A stretch of 64,000 nt of DNA from Bifidobacterium sp. 7101 (GTDB taxonomy: Bacteria > Actinomycetota > Actinomycetes > Actinomycetales > Bifidobacteriaceae): the NCBI RefSeq assembly GCF_000499285.1, contig NZ_AWUN01000002.1, forward strand, positions 1 to 64,000, read 5' to 3'. The notes beneath the pieces are model-generated. The model searched no databases. It was not told where the DNA came from and saw only the letters and a list, made by a program, of their open reading frames with translations. Shown here one piece after another: positions 16,794 through 26,932 of the stretch. Position numbers and translations under genes: made by a program. Within the stretch, counting starts at the first letter, position 1. Every line of letters starts with the position of its first letter.

Positions 16794-16965
16794 GCCCCCA
16801 GAATAAACATCTGGACCTACAGGGCCTACGGCAGATTCCAGTAAGCACGCGGTCAATCACTAGGCGAAAGCCGCGGGATGGATATATTGAAACCAGCAAT
16901 GATTGGATCTTACGTTTTGCAACCTGCCCTGGGCGGGAGTCCCGCCCGGTACGAAAGGAGCCGTC

Positions 16966-17577
16966 ATGCGTCGGCTGCTGCTCACATCCTCATTCTCCGC
17001 TACCGCTGACAGGCTGCCCGCCTTCCTCGGGGACTCGCCCAAGAATCATATGGTGGCCTTCATTCCCACGGCCAACCTCCCACAGCGTTCGGATGGTTAT
17101 GTCCAGGAAGCTCGCAAGGCATTCACTGACATGGGCTGCAGGATCGACGACCTGGAAGTCTCGACCGCCGATCCGGAAACCATACGCCGAAGCCTGGAGG
17201 AGGACGACCTGATCTACTTATCCGGCGGCAACACCTTCTTCCTGCTGCAGGAGCTGCGTCGCTCAGGCGCTGCGGATCTGATCAGACAGCAGGTGAATCA
17301 GGGCAAACCCTATATCGGAGAATCGGCTGGCGCTGTGGTGACCGGTCCCGATATCGGCTTCCTGGATGCCATGGATCCACGCTCGGCCGCCCCGGATCTG
17401 GACTCCACTACTGGGCTAGGTCTGGTGGACTTCCGCCTCCTCCCCCACCTTGATTCCGAACCCTTCGCCGAGGTGACCAGGAAAATTCTGGACCACTACG
17501 GCGACGATGGTCCCATGGTGGCCATCAGCAACAGCCAGGCCGTGGCTGTCCACGGGCAGTGCCTGACCATTCTTTAG
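16966..17577 (+). CDS. peptidase S51 family protein (dipeptidase E-like)
   Basis: A 203-residue cytosolic protein of the S51 family, whose E. coli member PepE cuts Asp-X dipeptides. The fold markers LIYLSGGNTFFLL (near residue 84) and the nucleophile elbow GESAGAVV (near 118) are present, and LLPHLDSE (near 157) supplies the expected His. The ATG at 16966 has AAAGGAG 5 bases upstream and is preferred over an upstream in-frame start at 16903. The downstream ClC gene converges on it with 28 bases between the stops. Other S51 members are cyanophycinases, but the size fits PepE better. Confidence 0.82.
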   Translation: MRRLLLTSSFSATADRLPAFLGDSPKNHMVAFIPTANLPQRSDGYVQEARKAFTDMGCRIDDLEVSTADPETIRRSLEEDDLIYLSGGNTFFLLQELRRSGAADLIRQQVNQGKPYIGESAGAVVTGPDIGFLDAMDPRSAAPDLDSTTGLGLVDFRLLPHLDSEPFAEVTRKILDHYGDDGPMVAISNSQAVAVHGQCLTIL

Positions 17578-17605
17578 AGAAAACTCCAGTTTAGAAAAGT
17601 ACCTG

Positions 17606-19207
17606 TCAGCGACAGAGGCCTTCCATGACCCGGCGGGCCTGATCCAAGCTATCGCCCGGACAGAGCAGGATGACACCGTCTCCCGCGAGCAGCCGCAGGT
17701 CGCCTGCGGGAATCAGCCGATGCTCGCCCCTGCGCAGACCGACCACGGCACATCCATGCGGCCAGGGAACCTGCCCCAGCAGACGACCAGCCGCTGGGCT
17801 GCCATGCTCTATGGGGAACTCCACAGTAACCCTGTCAGGAACCTGGGCATCTGGAGCATGCCCCCGGCGGTAACGCTCCAACAGAGCCTCGTATATGGGC
17901 TCGACACGCAGCAAATCGGATACCATCAGGGCCGTGAAGGCACATAGGGCCACGGGCAGCATATGAACCAGAGAGCCAGACATCTCCACCGTCAACAGAA
18001 TGGACGTTATAGGAGCCTTGACCGAGGCCGTCAGGGTACCTGCCATGGCACAGACCGCGCAGACCGGAATGATTCGAGCGGGCATTCCCAGGGCGGCCGC
18101 ACCCATACCGCACAGGGACCCGGTCAGCGTACCAACCGCCAGAATAGGCATAAAGATGCCGCCGGGGGCGCCGCTGCCAAAGGAAGTGGCCGTAAAGAGC
18201 ATCTTGACCAGAAGCAAAACCAAAAGGTTGATGGCCACCGACCAAGCCACCTCGCGAACGCCTTCCGCCTTGCCGATCAGGTCCTCGCCGCCACCCAGAA
18301 CAGCAGGCAGCAGCAATCCTACCGGCAGGGCCAGGAAGAGGGAGATCACCGGTCCCAGCTTCGAGGGCAGGTGACTGTAAAGGCTCTGCGCGCCCAGCAA
18401 CAGACGGTTCATGGCAGCTCCCACAAGGCCGGCCACCAGCCCAAGGGGAATCATCAGCAGATACTGGGCAATGGTCAACTGGGGCAGAGCCGTAAAGTCC
18501 AGGACCGGGCGCAGGCCGAAGCGGTTTTTGGCGATGAAATCAGCACTCAGGCAGGCCATGGCCGCCGAAAGAAGAATCATTGGCGAAAAGGACCGGTGGA
18601 TCTCCTCCAGAGCAAAGACCATCCCCGACAAGGGCGCGTTGAAGGCTGCAGACAGACCGGCAGCCGCGCCCGAGGTCACCAGGCAGGTCTCCTCCACACG
18701 GTCCCGGCGCAATCCTCGGGAAACCAGCTGGGAACCGGCTGCGCCGATCTGCACCGAGGGCCCCTCGCGACCCAAAGACAGGCCGAACATGCCGCAGGCC
18801 AGACCGCCTAGAAACCGTACACCCAGCACGGGGAGGGCAGGCATGCGCATGCCGTGGATGACCACACCCTCCACCTGCGGAATGCCGGAGCCGGAGGCCA
18901 TGGGAACCCGGCGGACCATCCAGGCCAGGGCCAGGCCGACCAGCAGGGCGGCCAACAGCCAAGGAAGGATTATCAGAGGTTGGTCACGCATCTGTGCGTA
19001 GGCCCATCGAGCGAACCGGGTGCCGTAACCGATGCCCTGCCGGTAGAGCACCACCAGTACTCCCACCAGCAATCCGCAACACGCTGCTCTGAGGGCCACT
19101 AGCCACCGGCCGGCTCGACCTGGTCGGGTCGCCTCCAACTGTTCGGAACGATGGGTCTGATCCGTCTTATCTGCCGACGACCCTCTGTTAGACAGATTCA
19201 GCCTCAC
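17606..19207 (-). CDS. ClC-family chloride/proton antiporter with TrkA-C domain
   Basis: A 533-residue membrane transporter. The ClC signatures are GSGIPQVEG (near residue 105), GREGPSVQIGA with the gating Glu (near 143), LEEIHRSF with the likely proton Glu (near 200) and GSGAPGGIFMP (near 345). A soluble TrkA-C-like domain follows (about 460-533: HGCAVVGLRRGEHRLIPAGD). The presence of both glutamates suggests an H+/Cl- exchanger and not a channel, perhaps used in acid resistance. GTG at 19207 with GGAG upstream is taken as the start. The frame is open to 19378, which would overlap the deacylase gene. Confidence 0.88.
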   Translation of the reverse strand: MRLNLSNRGSSADKTDQTHRSEQLEATRPGRAGRWLVALRAACCGLLVGVLVVLYRQGIGYGTRFARWAYAQMRDQPLIILPWLLAALLVGLALAWMVRRVPMASGSGIPQVEGVVIHGMRMPALPVLGVRFLGGLACGMFGLSLGREGPSVQIGAAGSQLVSRGLRRDRVEETCLVTSGAAAGLSAAFNAPLSGMVFALEEIHRSFSPMILLSAAMACLSADFIAKNRFGLRPVLDFTALPQLTIAQYLLMIPLGLVAGLVGAAMNRLLLGAQSLYSHLPSKLGPVISLFLALPVGLLLPAVLGGGEDLIGKAEGVREVAWSVAINLLVLLLVKMLFTATSFGSGAPGGIFMPILAVGTLTGSLCGMGAAALGMPARIIPVCAVCAMAGTLTASVKAPITSILLTVEMSGSLVHMLPVALCAFTALMVSDLLRVEPIYEALLERYRRGHAPDAQVPDRVTVEFPIEHGSPAAGRLLGQVPWPHGCAVVGLRRGEHRLIPAGDLRLLAGDGVILLCPGDSLDQARRVMEGLCR

Positions 19208-19292
19208 CGGCCTGCTCCTTCCCTCCTTCGCGCACAACGGTTTCCAGCATCCCCCAAGGCAGAGACCAGAAGCAATGACCTGGTCGACGACT

Positions 19293-19793
19293 TCAACCCT
19301 CCGGCAGTATGAACACCCGGGATACCAGCTTCCGTGCAAGATCCGGAAGGCAGGAGCCAGGCAGACAGACGGATACATCGTCGGAGCCCAATGGCAGTGC
19401 TGTCTGTTCGTCTGTTGCCGTCAGACTACCGTCCAGGACGACGGTGTCAACCTGGCCGCGATGGCCCACAAGATCCAGTAGCGAGACCCGACCCGGCACC
19501 GTATCCAGACACTGGCGCAGGGTAGCAGCCGAGGCCATGTGCAGTCTTCTGCATCCGACCACTTCCCGCACCTGGCGCAAATCAGGCCGCACTATGCCCT
19601 TGGACACCAGGAGTATCAGCAGACCTCCAGCATCCTCCAACAGCAGGAACTTGGAGAGGTTTTCTACAGAGAGCCCCAGCAGATCAGCAATGCCCAGCTC
19701 CATGCCCTGGTCGATGGTGTCCAAGGGCGGATGCTGTACGACACGCCAATCGATTCTCAAACCGTCCAGTAGCGCTCGAACAGGCACAGGCAT
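19293..19793 (-). CDS. YbaK/ProX-type aminoacyl-tRNA deacylase domain protein
   Basis: A 166-residue protein consisting of one YbaK/EbsC editing domain, which hydrolyses wrongly charged aminoacyl-tRNA in trans. Family features are NLSKFLLLEDAGGLLILLVSKG, RQVREVVGCRRLHMAS and the Gly-Val/Leu-rich ending VDTVVLDGSL. The ATG at 19793 follows GGAGGACAGGA. Longer frames starting at 19892 or 19829 are possible but begin with low-complexity sequence. The tRNA specificity cannot be told. The ClC gene begins 85 bases downstream on the same strand. Confidence 0.72.
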   Translation of the reverse strand: MPVPVRALLDGLRIDWRVVQHPPLDTIDQGMELGIADLLGLSVENLSKFLLLEDAGGLLILLVSKGIVRPDLRQVREVVGCRRLHMASAATLRQCLDTVPGRVSLLDLVGHRGQVDTVVLDGSLTATDEQTALPLGSDDVSVCLPGSCLPDLARKLVSRVFILPEG

Positions 19794-19902
19794 CTTCCTG
19801 TCCTCCGAGCCTATTGACTTCTGGCCCATATCGCCTGTAGAGCCACAGTCAGCTCCGGTTGCAGGTTCAGCGTTGTCACTGCCTGGTCTCATGGACGTCC
19901 CA

Positions 19903-20400
19903 TCAGTCGTTGGCCACCTCTGAGTCGGGCTTCAGCTCCTTCTCCTTCTGGCCTATCCGCTTCCTGTCTATGCGGTAGTAAGCATTGAAGAGACCGCCGG
20001 AGGTCAGTAGAACGATCAGAAGGACCAGCAGCCATATGTTCTCTTTGGCCTCGTATGTCTCAAGCAATTCATAAGAGGAGGAGATCATCTTCAACCAGCC
20101 TGCAACTGACACGAAGTACCAGGCAGTCGCCTGGTCAAGGAAGCTCAGCGCCCGTCGCCGTTCTGATCGGGTCCTGGTGGCCTGACGGAGAATTTCGTGC
20201 CCGCGTTTGCGCTCCAAGTGGATCTTGACGATGGGGGCCAGCCACCACCAGGGCGAGACCTCATCCCAATTCTTGCTGAGCTGATCAAAGTCGTCCAGGA
20301 GCTCCTGATATTCCTGCAGCTCCATCAGCCCCTGGAAGAGTGGAAATGTGAAAAGCAACCAATCCCCGATCAGAGAGACAATGGCGATGAATTGATCCAC
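19903..20400 (-). CDS. hypothetical membrane protein
   Basis: I do not recognise this ~165-residue protein. It has a hydrophobic N-terminal segment (about residues 5-22), a charged helical middle (KIHLERKRGHEILRQATRTRSERR), a hydrophobic stretch near 110 and a strong transmembrane helix (about 128-147) before a Lys/Glu-rich tail. The pattern resembles small bacterial SLATT-type membrane proteins, but I would not assign it. A GTG at 20400 has AAGGGAAAGG upstream; the frame extends to a GTG at 20430. It precedes the deacylase gene on the same strand. Confidence 0.6.
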   Translation of the reverse strand: MDQFIAIVSLIGDWLLFTFPLFQGLMELQEYQELLDDFDQLSKNWDEVSPWWWLAPIVKIHLERKRGHEILRQATRTRSERRRALSFLDQATAWYFVSVAGWLKMISSSYELLETYEAKENIWLLVLLIVLLTSGGLFNAYYRIDRKRIGQKEKELKPDSEVAND

Positions 20401-20590
20401 GACCCGACCTTTCCCTTGCAGAGTCGGCACCCAAGGGTCGGCTCGCGTGATTAAGCATGGCTACCATCCAACATTGTAGACACCAAGTTCCAGCCCAAAC
20501 CGCTCTGCAATCGCTGACCTCAGGACTGCAAGCATAGGATTCCAGCAAATACAAAAATGCCCCGGATATGGCTCCGGGGCATCAACCAAG

Positions 20591-20675
20591 CGGACAGGGC
20601 GGGATTCGAACCCGCGGTGGCTTGCGCCACAACGGTTTTCAAGACCGTCTCTTTCGGCCGCTCAGACACCTGTCC
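20591..20675 (-). tRNA. tRNA-Ser (anticodon TGA)
   Basis: An 85-base class II tRNA. The acceptor stem GGACAGG pairs with CCTGTCC, the anticodon loop is CTTGAAA (anticodon TGA), a long variable arm (TGGCGCAAGCCA) follows, and the T-loop is TTCGAAT. CCA is not encoded. It lies 93 bases downstream of serS on the same strand. Confidence 0.95.
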
Positions 20676-20768
20676 AAAAGACGTGCCAATCAGGCACGTC
20701 ACTCATCATACGACATCAAGGTTGGTCCAACCACCAACGGAATGTCGGTCGCTTCCGACAGAGTCGGC

Positions 20769-22055
20769 TCAGGCCTCCCAGGTCTTGGGCTCGATGACCT
20801 CCTTGCCACCCACATAGGAGCGCATGGCCTCAGGGATGACGATGGAGCCGTCGGCGTTCTGGTGGTTCTCCAGGATGGCGACCAACCAACGGGTGGTGGC
20901 CAGGGTCCCATTCAGGGTGCTGACAGGACGGGTAGAGCCATCCTCCAGCCGCTCGCGTTCGTTGAGGCGGCGGGCCTGGTACTCGGTGCAGTTGGAGGTT
21001 GACGTCAGCTCGCGGTAGCGACCCTGGGTGGGCACCCAGGCCTCGCAGTCGAACTTGCGCGCAGCCGAGGATCCCAGGTCTCCTGCAGCGGTGTCGATGA
21101 TCCGATAGGGCACGTCCACCTTGGCCAACATCTCCTGCTCCATGGCCAACAGCTGCTGGTGCTGGTCGCGGGAGTCCTCCTGCTTGCAGTAGACGAACAT
21201 CTCCACCTTGTCGAACTGGTGGACGCGAATAATGCCCATGGTGTCCTTGCCGGCGGAGCCAGCCTCTCGCCGGTAGCAGCTGGACCAGCCGCAGTAGCGC
21301 AGCGGCCCCTTGCTCAGATCCAGAATCTCGTCCTCGTGCATGCCGGCCAGGGAGACCTCCGATGTACCCACCAGATACTGGTCGTCAGGCTCACGTAGAC
21401 GATAGATCTCGTCGGCATGGGCATTCAGGAAGCCGGTGCCGGCCATGACTTCAGGACGGACCAAGGTGGGCGTAATGGTAGGAATGAAACCATGCTCCAT
21501 GGCCTGATCCACGGCCATGGTCAGCATGGCGATCTCCAGCCGGGCCACATCCCCGCGCAGGAAGTAGAAGCGGGATCCGGAGACTTTGACGCCCCTGCGC
21601 ATGTCGATACCGGCCACGCCCACACCCAGGTCCAAATGGTTCTTGGGCTCAAAGCCCTCCTTGGCGAAGTCGCGCGGAGTGCCGACCTTCTTGACCACCA
21701 CGTAGTCATCCTCGCCACCCTCGGGGGCCTCGGGCTCCACTACGTTGCTGAACTTCCACATGAGATCGGTGTACCTGGAGTTGGCCTCATCGGAGGCTGC
21801 CTTGCAGGCGTTCACCTTGTCCGACAGGCTCTTGGTCCGGGCCAGAAGGTCGGCTTTCTCATCAGGAGAGGCCGAGCCCATGCGCTTACCGAGCGACTTC
21901 TGCTCGGCCCTGTAGCTCTCGTAATCCTGGAGTGCAGCCCTGCGCTCGCTGTCCGCCTTCAGCACTTCGTCGACGAGTTCGACCGATTCGCCGCGTTTGC
22001 GCTGTGATTCACGGACAACATCCGGATGTTCCTGAATGAACCTGATATCTAACAT
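20769..22055 (-). CDS. serS: seryl-tRNA synthetase
   Basis: A 428-residue class II synthetase that charges tRNA-Ser with serine. The N-terminal coiled-coil arm (about 30-100) grips the long variable arm of tRNA-Ser. The catalytic core has motif 2 ([21 protein letters not shown], shown to its first 20 residues as [20 protein letters not shown]) and motif 3 ([19 protein letters not shown]). Length is normal. A tRNA-Ser gene and both L-serine dehydratase genes flank it on the same strand, making a serine-centred cluster. The ATG is at 22055. Confidence 0.96.
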   Translation of the reverse strand: MLDIRFIQEHPDVVRESQRKRGESVELVDEVLKADSERRAALQDYESYRAEQKSLGKRMGSASPDEKADLLARTKSLSDKVNACKAASDEANSRYTDLMWKFSNVVEPEAPEGGEDDYVVVKKVGTPRDFAKEGFEPKNHLDLGVGVAGIDMRRGVKVSGSRFYFLRGDVARLEIAMLTMAVDQAMEHGFIPTITPTLVRPEVMAGTGFLNAHADEIYRLREPDDQYLVGTSEVSLAGMHEDEILDLSKGPLRYCGWSSCYRREAGSAGKDTMGIIRVHQFDKVEMFVYCKQEDSRDQHQQLLAMEQEMLAKVDVPYRIIDTAAGDLGSSAARKFDCEAWVPTQGRYRELTSTSNCTEYQARRLNERERLEDGSTRPVSTLNGTLATTRWLVAILENHQNADGSIVIPEAMRSYVGGKEVIEPKTWEA

Positions 22056-22229
22056 ATCTGAATTCTATGACTTTCAGGGGACACGAAAACCGGCCCCGCA
22101 CACCTCTTTCCGAGCCTTATGACCTCTGCCGCAACCGGCCTGGCCACCGCCGACCAGTCAGGAAGAGCAACCACGGCGAGAAGGCGAGCGGGAGCCATCC
22201 GTCCCTTATATATATGCGCCTGCCCCGCA

Positions 22230-23105
22230 TCACTTGCCAAATACAGTCCTGCGGAACCGTTTACCGGTGGGAGTGCCCGCCAGCCCGCCGATGCCGGTCT
22301 CCCTCAGTGATGAGGGCATGCTCTCGCCTATGGACTTCATGGCTGCGATGACCTCATCGGGCGGGATCCTGCTGACGCCGCCCGATAAGGCGATGTCAGC
22401 AGCAATCAAAGCGTTGGCGGTTCCGATGGCGTTGCGATTTACGCAAGGCACCTCCACCAGGCCAGCCACGGGATCACAGACAAGGCCCAGCAGATTGCTC
22501 ATGGCTATGGCAAAAGCCTGGGCACAGGCATCAGGATCGCCCCCTGCGCCCTCAACCGCTGCAGCGGCAGCCATGCCGGATGCGCTGCCCACCTCGGCCT
22601 GACAGCCGCCTGTAGCTCCGGAGATCATCGCCTTGTTGGCCGTAACCAGTCCAAAAGCCCCTGCAGTGAACAGGCAGCGGATCAGTCCATCGTCATCCAG
22701 TCCCAACCGATTTTTGAGCACGGTGAGTACTCCAGGCAGGGTGCCCGAGGAGCCGGCAGTAGGCGTCGCGCAGATGATGCCCATGGCCGCGTTGACCTCA
22801 TTGGTAGCCATAGCGGCCTCAACGGCCTGCAGGATGGCATCGCCGCTCAGGCTGGTCCGCGTCTTCCGGTAATGCTCCAGCAGGGCCGCCTGACCACCAC
22901 TCAGCCCAGTCTTGGAGAACACGCCATCGCCCTGGGATCCCCTGGCCACGGCGGCCTGCATGACCTGCAGGTTCTTGGCCATTCTTGCCCAGATATGTTC
23001 TCGGGTCTGATGCGAACGCCGCACCTCCTCGTCGATGGCCACTTCAGATATCGACGAGCCGCGCTCTTCGGCCATACTCACAAGTTCAGCGATTGAAGTG
23101 AACAT
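22230..23105 (-). CDS. sdaAA: L-serine dehydratase, iron-sulfur-dependent, alpha subunit
   Basis: A 291-residue alpha subunit of the two-subunit 4Fe-4S L-serine dehydratase, which turns L-serine into pyruvate and ammonia. Conserved segments include ATPTAGSSGTLPGVL, ANKAMISGATGGCQAEVGSA and GLVCDPVAGLVEVPC, with Cys residues suited to hold the cluster. GGAGG lies upstream of the ATG, which starts 12 bases after the beta-subunit stop. The iron-sulfur enzyme is oxygen-sensitive, in keeping with an anaerobe. The two halves are separate genes here, as in Firmicutes, and not fused as in E. coli. Confidence 0.93.
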   Translation of the reverse strand: MFTSIAELVSMAEERGSSISEVAIDEEVRRSHQTREHIWARMAKNLQVMQAAVARGSQGDGVFSKTGLSGGQAALLEHYRKTRTSLSGDAILQAVEAAMATNEVNAAMGIICATPTAGSSGTLPGVLTVLKNRLGLDDDGLIRCLFTAGAFGLVTANKAMISGATGGCQAEVGSASGMAAAAAVEGAGGDPDACAQAFAIAMSNLLGLVCDPVAGLVEVPCVNRNAIGTANALIAADIALSGGVSRIPPDEVIAAMKSIGESMPSSLRETGIGGLAGTPTGKRFRRTVFGK

Positions 23106-23117
23106 GCGCCATGCCTC

Positions 23118-23795
23118 CTAGTCGATATAAATCATCCGGGACGAGTGACCCGCGATTTGCTTCTGCTGTTGCGCGGACAGCGGATTGTCCAAATCGAACT
23201 CGTACACCGCCATGCCAGCAGGACCATCGGGTTCATACCTGGTCTGCTTGGTCACGCCCTCCTCCCGAAGCAGATCGCGTATGCGCTCCAATCGCCGACC
23301 GGCGTCGTTTGCGGATTCATCCAGTTCCACCAGCAGGATGGGTAGAAGCCCTGGAGGAGTGATCAGGCAGCCGTCCAAGTTGATACGCCGCACTTCAATG
23401 GTCCCGCCCCCGATGGAACAAGCCGCATAGATCACCCGACCGGCTGGTCCCTGGAGGTCCAGGACGGCGGTGTTCGGGTGGTCGATGGGGCTGGGTTCGT
23501 CCTCCTCATGGAAGGTCAGCTCCATGCCCTGCCTGCGGGCGATGCCAATGGCATCAGGCACCCGGGGGTCGTCCGGGGCAAAACCCAGCAGGCCGCTGAT
23601 GATGGCATAGTCGGTACCGTGGCCGCTGTGCGTGCGAGCGAAGGAATCATAATAATGAATATCAGCACGGCTCGGAACACCTCCGGCAAGGATGTGCCCA
23701 ACCCGGCCGATGGCCACGGCCCCAGCTGTATGAGAGCTGGAGGGTCCAATCATGATGGGACCTATGATGTCGAACACGCTCTTGTACTTGTCCAT
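23118..23795 (-). CDS. sdaAB: L-serine dehydratase, iron-sulfur-dependent, beta subunit
   Basis: A 225-residue beta subunit partner of sdaAA. The N-terminal signature FDIIGPIMIGPSSSHTAGAV is typical. The C-terminal part (about 150-225: PGLLPILLVELDESANDAGR) is an ACT-like domain that may sense serine. The ATG at 23795 follows GGAGAGGAGG; the frame runs open to 23921 but that extension has no good start signal. It is the first gene of the sdaAB-sdaAA-serS run and diverges from the lipid kinase gene. Confidence 0.92.
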   Translation of the reverse strand: MDKYKSVFDIIGPIMIGPSSSHTAGAVAIGRVGHILAGGVPSRADIHYYDSFARTHSGHGTDYAIISGLLGFAPDDPRVPDAIGIARRQGMELTFHEEDEPSPIDHPNTAVLDLQGPAGRVIYAACSIGGGTIEVRRINLDGCLITPPGLLPILLVELDESANDAGRRLERIRDLLREEGVTKQTRYEPDGPAGMAVYEFDLDNPLSAQQQKQIAGHSSRMIYID

Positions 23796-24015
23796 GACTG
23801 CCTCCTCTCCCCATACCCCCTGGCTTTCCCAGACTTCCCGCGTACGAAGCCGTTGCAGCTCCAGACCGAGGGGACCACATGGACCGAGTGCAATCATAAC
23901 TTTGCAGTTTTCATAACTCAATCAGCTCATACTGTCAGCGTGATTGCTGTAGAGAGTTCGTTCACGTCGGACACACCCAGATGTATCGGGTCGGCACGGC
24001 GCGCAAAATAGAGTC

Positions 24016-25110
24016 ATGCCAATTCCAGCGGTCGTCATCCTCGCCATCCTGGCAGCGGCGGCCATTGTCGTCACTGCGGTGGTGCTGATTGTCCGCGCCC
24101 AAAGACGGCATAAGTTCGCCATGCAAATCCTGGCCCGGGACGATGACCAGCTCAGCTACGCTTTCGTCATCAACCCCTCCAAACCCCAGGCCGCCGCCGC
24201 CCGCGAGCGCATCCAGCAATACTGCCGGGACAAGGGCATCCGCGAATTCAGCTTCATAGAAACCCAGCTGGACCGGGATGGGAAAGCCTGTGCCCGCATG
24301 GCGCTGGAGCGTGGGGCAAACGTAGTCGTTGCCGTGGGCGGGGACGGAACCGTACGCACTGTAGCCAGCGCCATGGCCTCCAGCGACCATGTCATGGGCA
24401 TCATTCCCATCGGGACCGGAAACCTCTTCGCCCGCAACATGGGCATTCCCGTAGGCGATCTGGACGCCGCCCTGGCCGTGGCCACCTCGCACGGGTCCAC
24501 CCAGGTGGATGTGGGCCGCATGGCTCTGCTCGACGCAGACGGTCAGGAGCAAGGCCATGGTCATGCATTCCTGATCATCGCCGGCATCGGCTTCGACGCC
24601 CTGATGATTGACGACACCGACCCCAACCTGAAAAAGACGGTCAGCTGGCTGGCCTACTTCATCAGTGGCGCCAAGCATCTGTTCGCCCCCAAATACACGG
24701 CTGACATCTCCATCACCAGGCCCGACCAGGTCACACAGACCAACACCTCAGTGACCTTCCGCACTTTCATGGCCGGCAACTGCGGGGAGATTCCAGGATT
24801 CTCCCTGATGCCCGACGCCTCCTACGATGATGGCATCCTGGACTTCGAGATCATCGACACCTCCGCCGGCCTAATCGGCTGGGCCAACCTCTTCGGTGAT
24901 GTGATGCATCAGACCATCACCCGCAAATCCAGCCAGAGCCCCCTGTCGACCAACTCCACGATCGTCCAGCTGCAGGGAACCAAGGCGGAGATCCGCCTGG
25001 AGAAGCCCGCCCTGGCCCAGGTGGACGGCGACATTCTGGGCGAGACCTGCCACATCGCACTCAGCGTGGAGCGCCAAGCCTTGGACGTGCGTGTGCCCCA
25101 GTCCGACTGA
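24016..25110 (+). CDS. diacylglycerol/lipid kinase family protein
   Basis: A 364-residue protein with an N-terminal membrane helix (about 3-27) and a DAGK catalytic domain. The nucleotide-binding motifs are [15 protein letters not shown] (near residue 108) and [13 protein letters not shown] (near 135). The C-terminal part contains a family-typical [10 protein letters not shown] and ends with GDILG. It would phosphorylate diacylglycerol or a related lipid at the membrane. The ATG start is close to the -10-poor divergent region shared with sdaAB. The phosphoglucomutase gene follows by 61 bases. Confidence 0.85.
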   Translation: MPIPAVVILAILAAAAIVVTAVVLIVRAQRRHKFAMQILARDDDQLSYAFVINPSKPQAAAARERIQQYCRDKGIREFSFIETQLDRDGKACARMALERGANVVVAVGGDGTVRTVASAMASSDHVMGIIPIGTGNLFARNMGIPVGDLDAALAVATSHGSTQVDVGRMALLDADGQEQGHGHAFLIIAGIGFDALMIDDTDPNLKKTVSWLAYFISGAKHLFAPKYTADISITRPDQVTQTNTSVTFRTFMAGNCGEIPGFSLMPDASYDDGILDFEIIDTSAGLIGWANLFGDVMHQTITRKSSQSPLSTNSTIVQLQGTKAEIRLEKPALAQVDGDILGETCHIALSVERQALDVRVPQSD

Positions 25111-25171
25111 GACCGAAGTAGCCTGTCGCCCCTCCGGCCGTTTTTCATGCCGGGGTGGCATGATGGGAGCC

Positions 25172-26845
25172 ATGACAGCACAGAATGCGGGCAAACCTGC
25201 CAGCCCAGAAGATCTGATCAACGTCGACGATCTGATCGGCAGGTACTACGATCTCGTCCCCGACCCTTCCAACCCCTCCCAGCGCGTATCCTTCGGCACC
25301 TCCGGGCATCGAGGCTCCGCCCTGACCACCTCCTTCAACGAGGCCCACATCGTGGCCATCAGCCAGGCCATAGCCGAACAGCGGACCAGGAACGGGGTCA
25401 CGGGACCGCTTTACCTGGGCCGCGACACACACGCCCTCTCCCTGCCCGCCTGGAAGACGGCCATCGAGGTCCTGACCGCAAACGGGGTACGGGTGCGCAT
25501 TGACGCCAATGATGACTACACTCCCACTCCCACCGTGTCCCAGGCCATCCTGACACACAACCGGGCGGCCGACGGCACCCAGCGCTTCTCCGGCAAGGAC
25601 CTGGCTGACGGCATTGTGGTCACCCCCTCACACAACCCGCCCACCGACGGCGGATTCAAGTATGACCCGCCCACAGGCGGTCCTGCTCCGGCCGAAACCA
25701 CCAACGCCATAGCGCAACGGGCCAATGAGCTTCTGGGCGACTACAGGCAGATCAAGCGAATCCCCTTCGAGGATGCCATCAAATCCGACCTGGTGGAGCG
25801 CTTCGACTACCGGGAACACTACGTGGCCGACCTGGGCAATGTCATCGACTTCGACCTGATCAGATCCTCAGGGGTCCGTCTGGGCATTGATCCGTTGGGT
25901 GGCGCCTCGGTCAACTACTGGCCGCTGATCAATGAAAAGTACGGCCTGAACATCGGCGTCGTCAACCCAGAGGTGGATCCGACCTGGCGGTTCATGACCA
26001 TCGACCACGATGGAAAGATCCGCATGGATCCCAGCTCCCCGTATGCCATGAAGGGGCTGGTGGATCGCCTCAACGCCGGAGCCTGGGACTCCTACGACCT
26101 GGTGGGCGGCACCGATCCGGATGCCGACCGACATGGCATCGTCTGCCCGGGAACCGGCGTCATGAATCCCAACCATTACATCGCCGTCTGCGTGGAATAC
26201 CTCTTCTCCGGGAACCGACCCGGTTGGCCCCAGGGCGCCGGCATCGGCAAAACCCTGGTCTCCTCCTCCCTGATCGACCGCGTGGCTGCCTCCATCGGTG
26301 CCAGGCTGATCGAGGTGCCTGTGGGCTTCAAGTGGTTCGTCGACCCCCTCTTCAAGGGCGAGGTGGCCTTCGGCGGCGAGGAGAGCTCCGGGATGAGCTT
26401 CCTGCGCCGGGACGGCCGTGTCTGGACGACCGACAAGGACGGGCTGATCCCCGACCTTCTGGCTGCCGAAATCACAGCCAAGACCGGGAAAAACCCGGCA
26501 CAGCTCCACCAGGAGCAGGTGGAGCGCTTCGGCCAAAGCTGGTACAAGCGGGTGGACACCCCGACCACCTTGGAGCAGAAGCAGAAGTTCGCCCAGCTGA
26601 ACGGCGACGATGTGACGGCCTCCACCCTGGCCGGCGAACCCATCACTGCCAAACTGACCGAGGCACCGGGCAATGGGGCCAAAATCGGCGGCATCAAGGT
26701 GACCACCCGGAACAACTGGTTCGCTGCCCGCCCCTCCGGCACCGAGAACATCTACAAGGTCTACGCCGAATCCTTCGTTTCCCCTGAGGCCCTGGACCAG
26801 GTTCTGGACGACGCCGACCAGGTGGTCGCCAAGGCCCTGGGCTGA
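25172..26845 (+). CDS. pgm: phosphoglucomutase, alpha-D-glucose phosphate-specific
   Basis: A 557-residue mutase interconverting glucose-1-phosphate and glucose-6-phosphate, a link between glycogen or sugar-nucleotide synthesis and the bifid shunt. The phosphoserine loop [12 protein letters not shown] is near residue 152, the metal loop [10 protein letters not shown] near 313, the sugar loop GEESSGM near 404 and the phosphate loop [10 protein letters not shown] near 520. The start at 25172 gives the N-terminus expected for bifidobacterial Pgm; an in-frame ATG at 25160 is an alternative. A terminator follows at 26874. Confidence 0.95.
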   Translation: MTAQNAGKPASPEDLINVDDLIGRYYDLVPDPSNPSQRVSFGTSGHRGSALTTSFNEAHIVAISQAIAEQRTRNGVTGPLYLGRDTHALSLPAWKTAIEVLTANGVRVRIDANDDYTPTPTVSQAILTHNRAADGTQRFSGKDLADGIVVTPSHNPPTDGGFKYDPPTGGPAPAETTNAIAQRANELLGDYRQIKRIPFEDAIKSDLVERFDYREHYVADLGNVIDFDLIRSSGVRLGIDPLGGASVNYWPLINEKYGLNIGVVNPEVDPTWRFMTIDHDGKIRMDPSSPYAMKGLVDRLNAGAWDSYDLVGGTDPDADRHGIVCPGTGVMNPNHYIAVCVEYLFSGNRPGWPQGAGIGKTLVSSSLIDRVAASIGARLIEVPVGFKWFVDPLFKGEVAFGGEESSGMSFLRRDGRVWTTDKDGLIPDLLAAEITAKTGKNPAQLHQEQVERFGQSWYKRVDTPTTLEQKQKFAQLNGDDVTASTLAGEPITAKLTEAPGNGAKIGGIKVTTRNNWFAARPSGTENIYKVYAESFVSPEALDQVLDDADQVVAKALG

Positions 26846-26873
26846 ACCGCAGACAAGACCGCCCGTCTTCCTC

Positions 26874-26914
26874 CCCCCGCATCGGTCATCACTGGCGCGG
26901 GGGTTCTCTATTTT
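26874..26914 (+). terminator. terminator after pgm
   Basis: The arms CCCCCGC (26874-26880) and GCGGGGG (26897-26903) pair around a 16-base loop, followed by a T-rich stretch (TTCTCTATTTTC). Confidence 0.8.
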
Positions 26915-26932
26915 CTCGCTTAGACTGAAACC

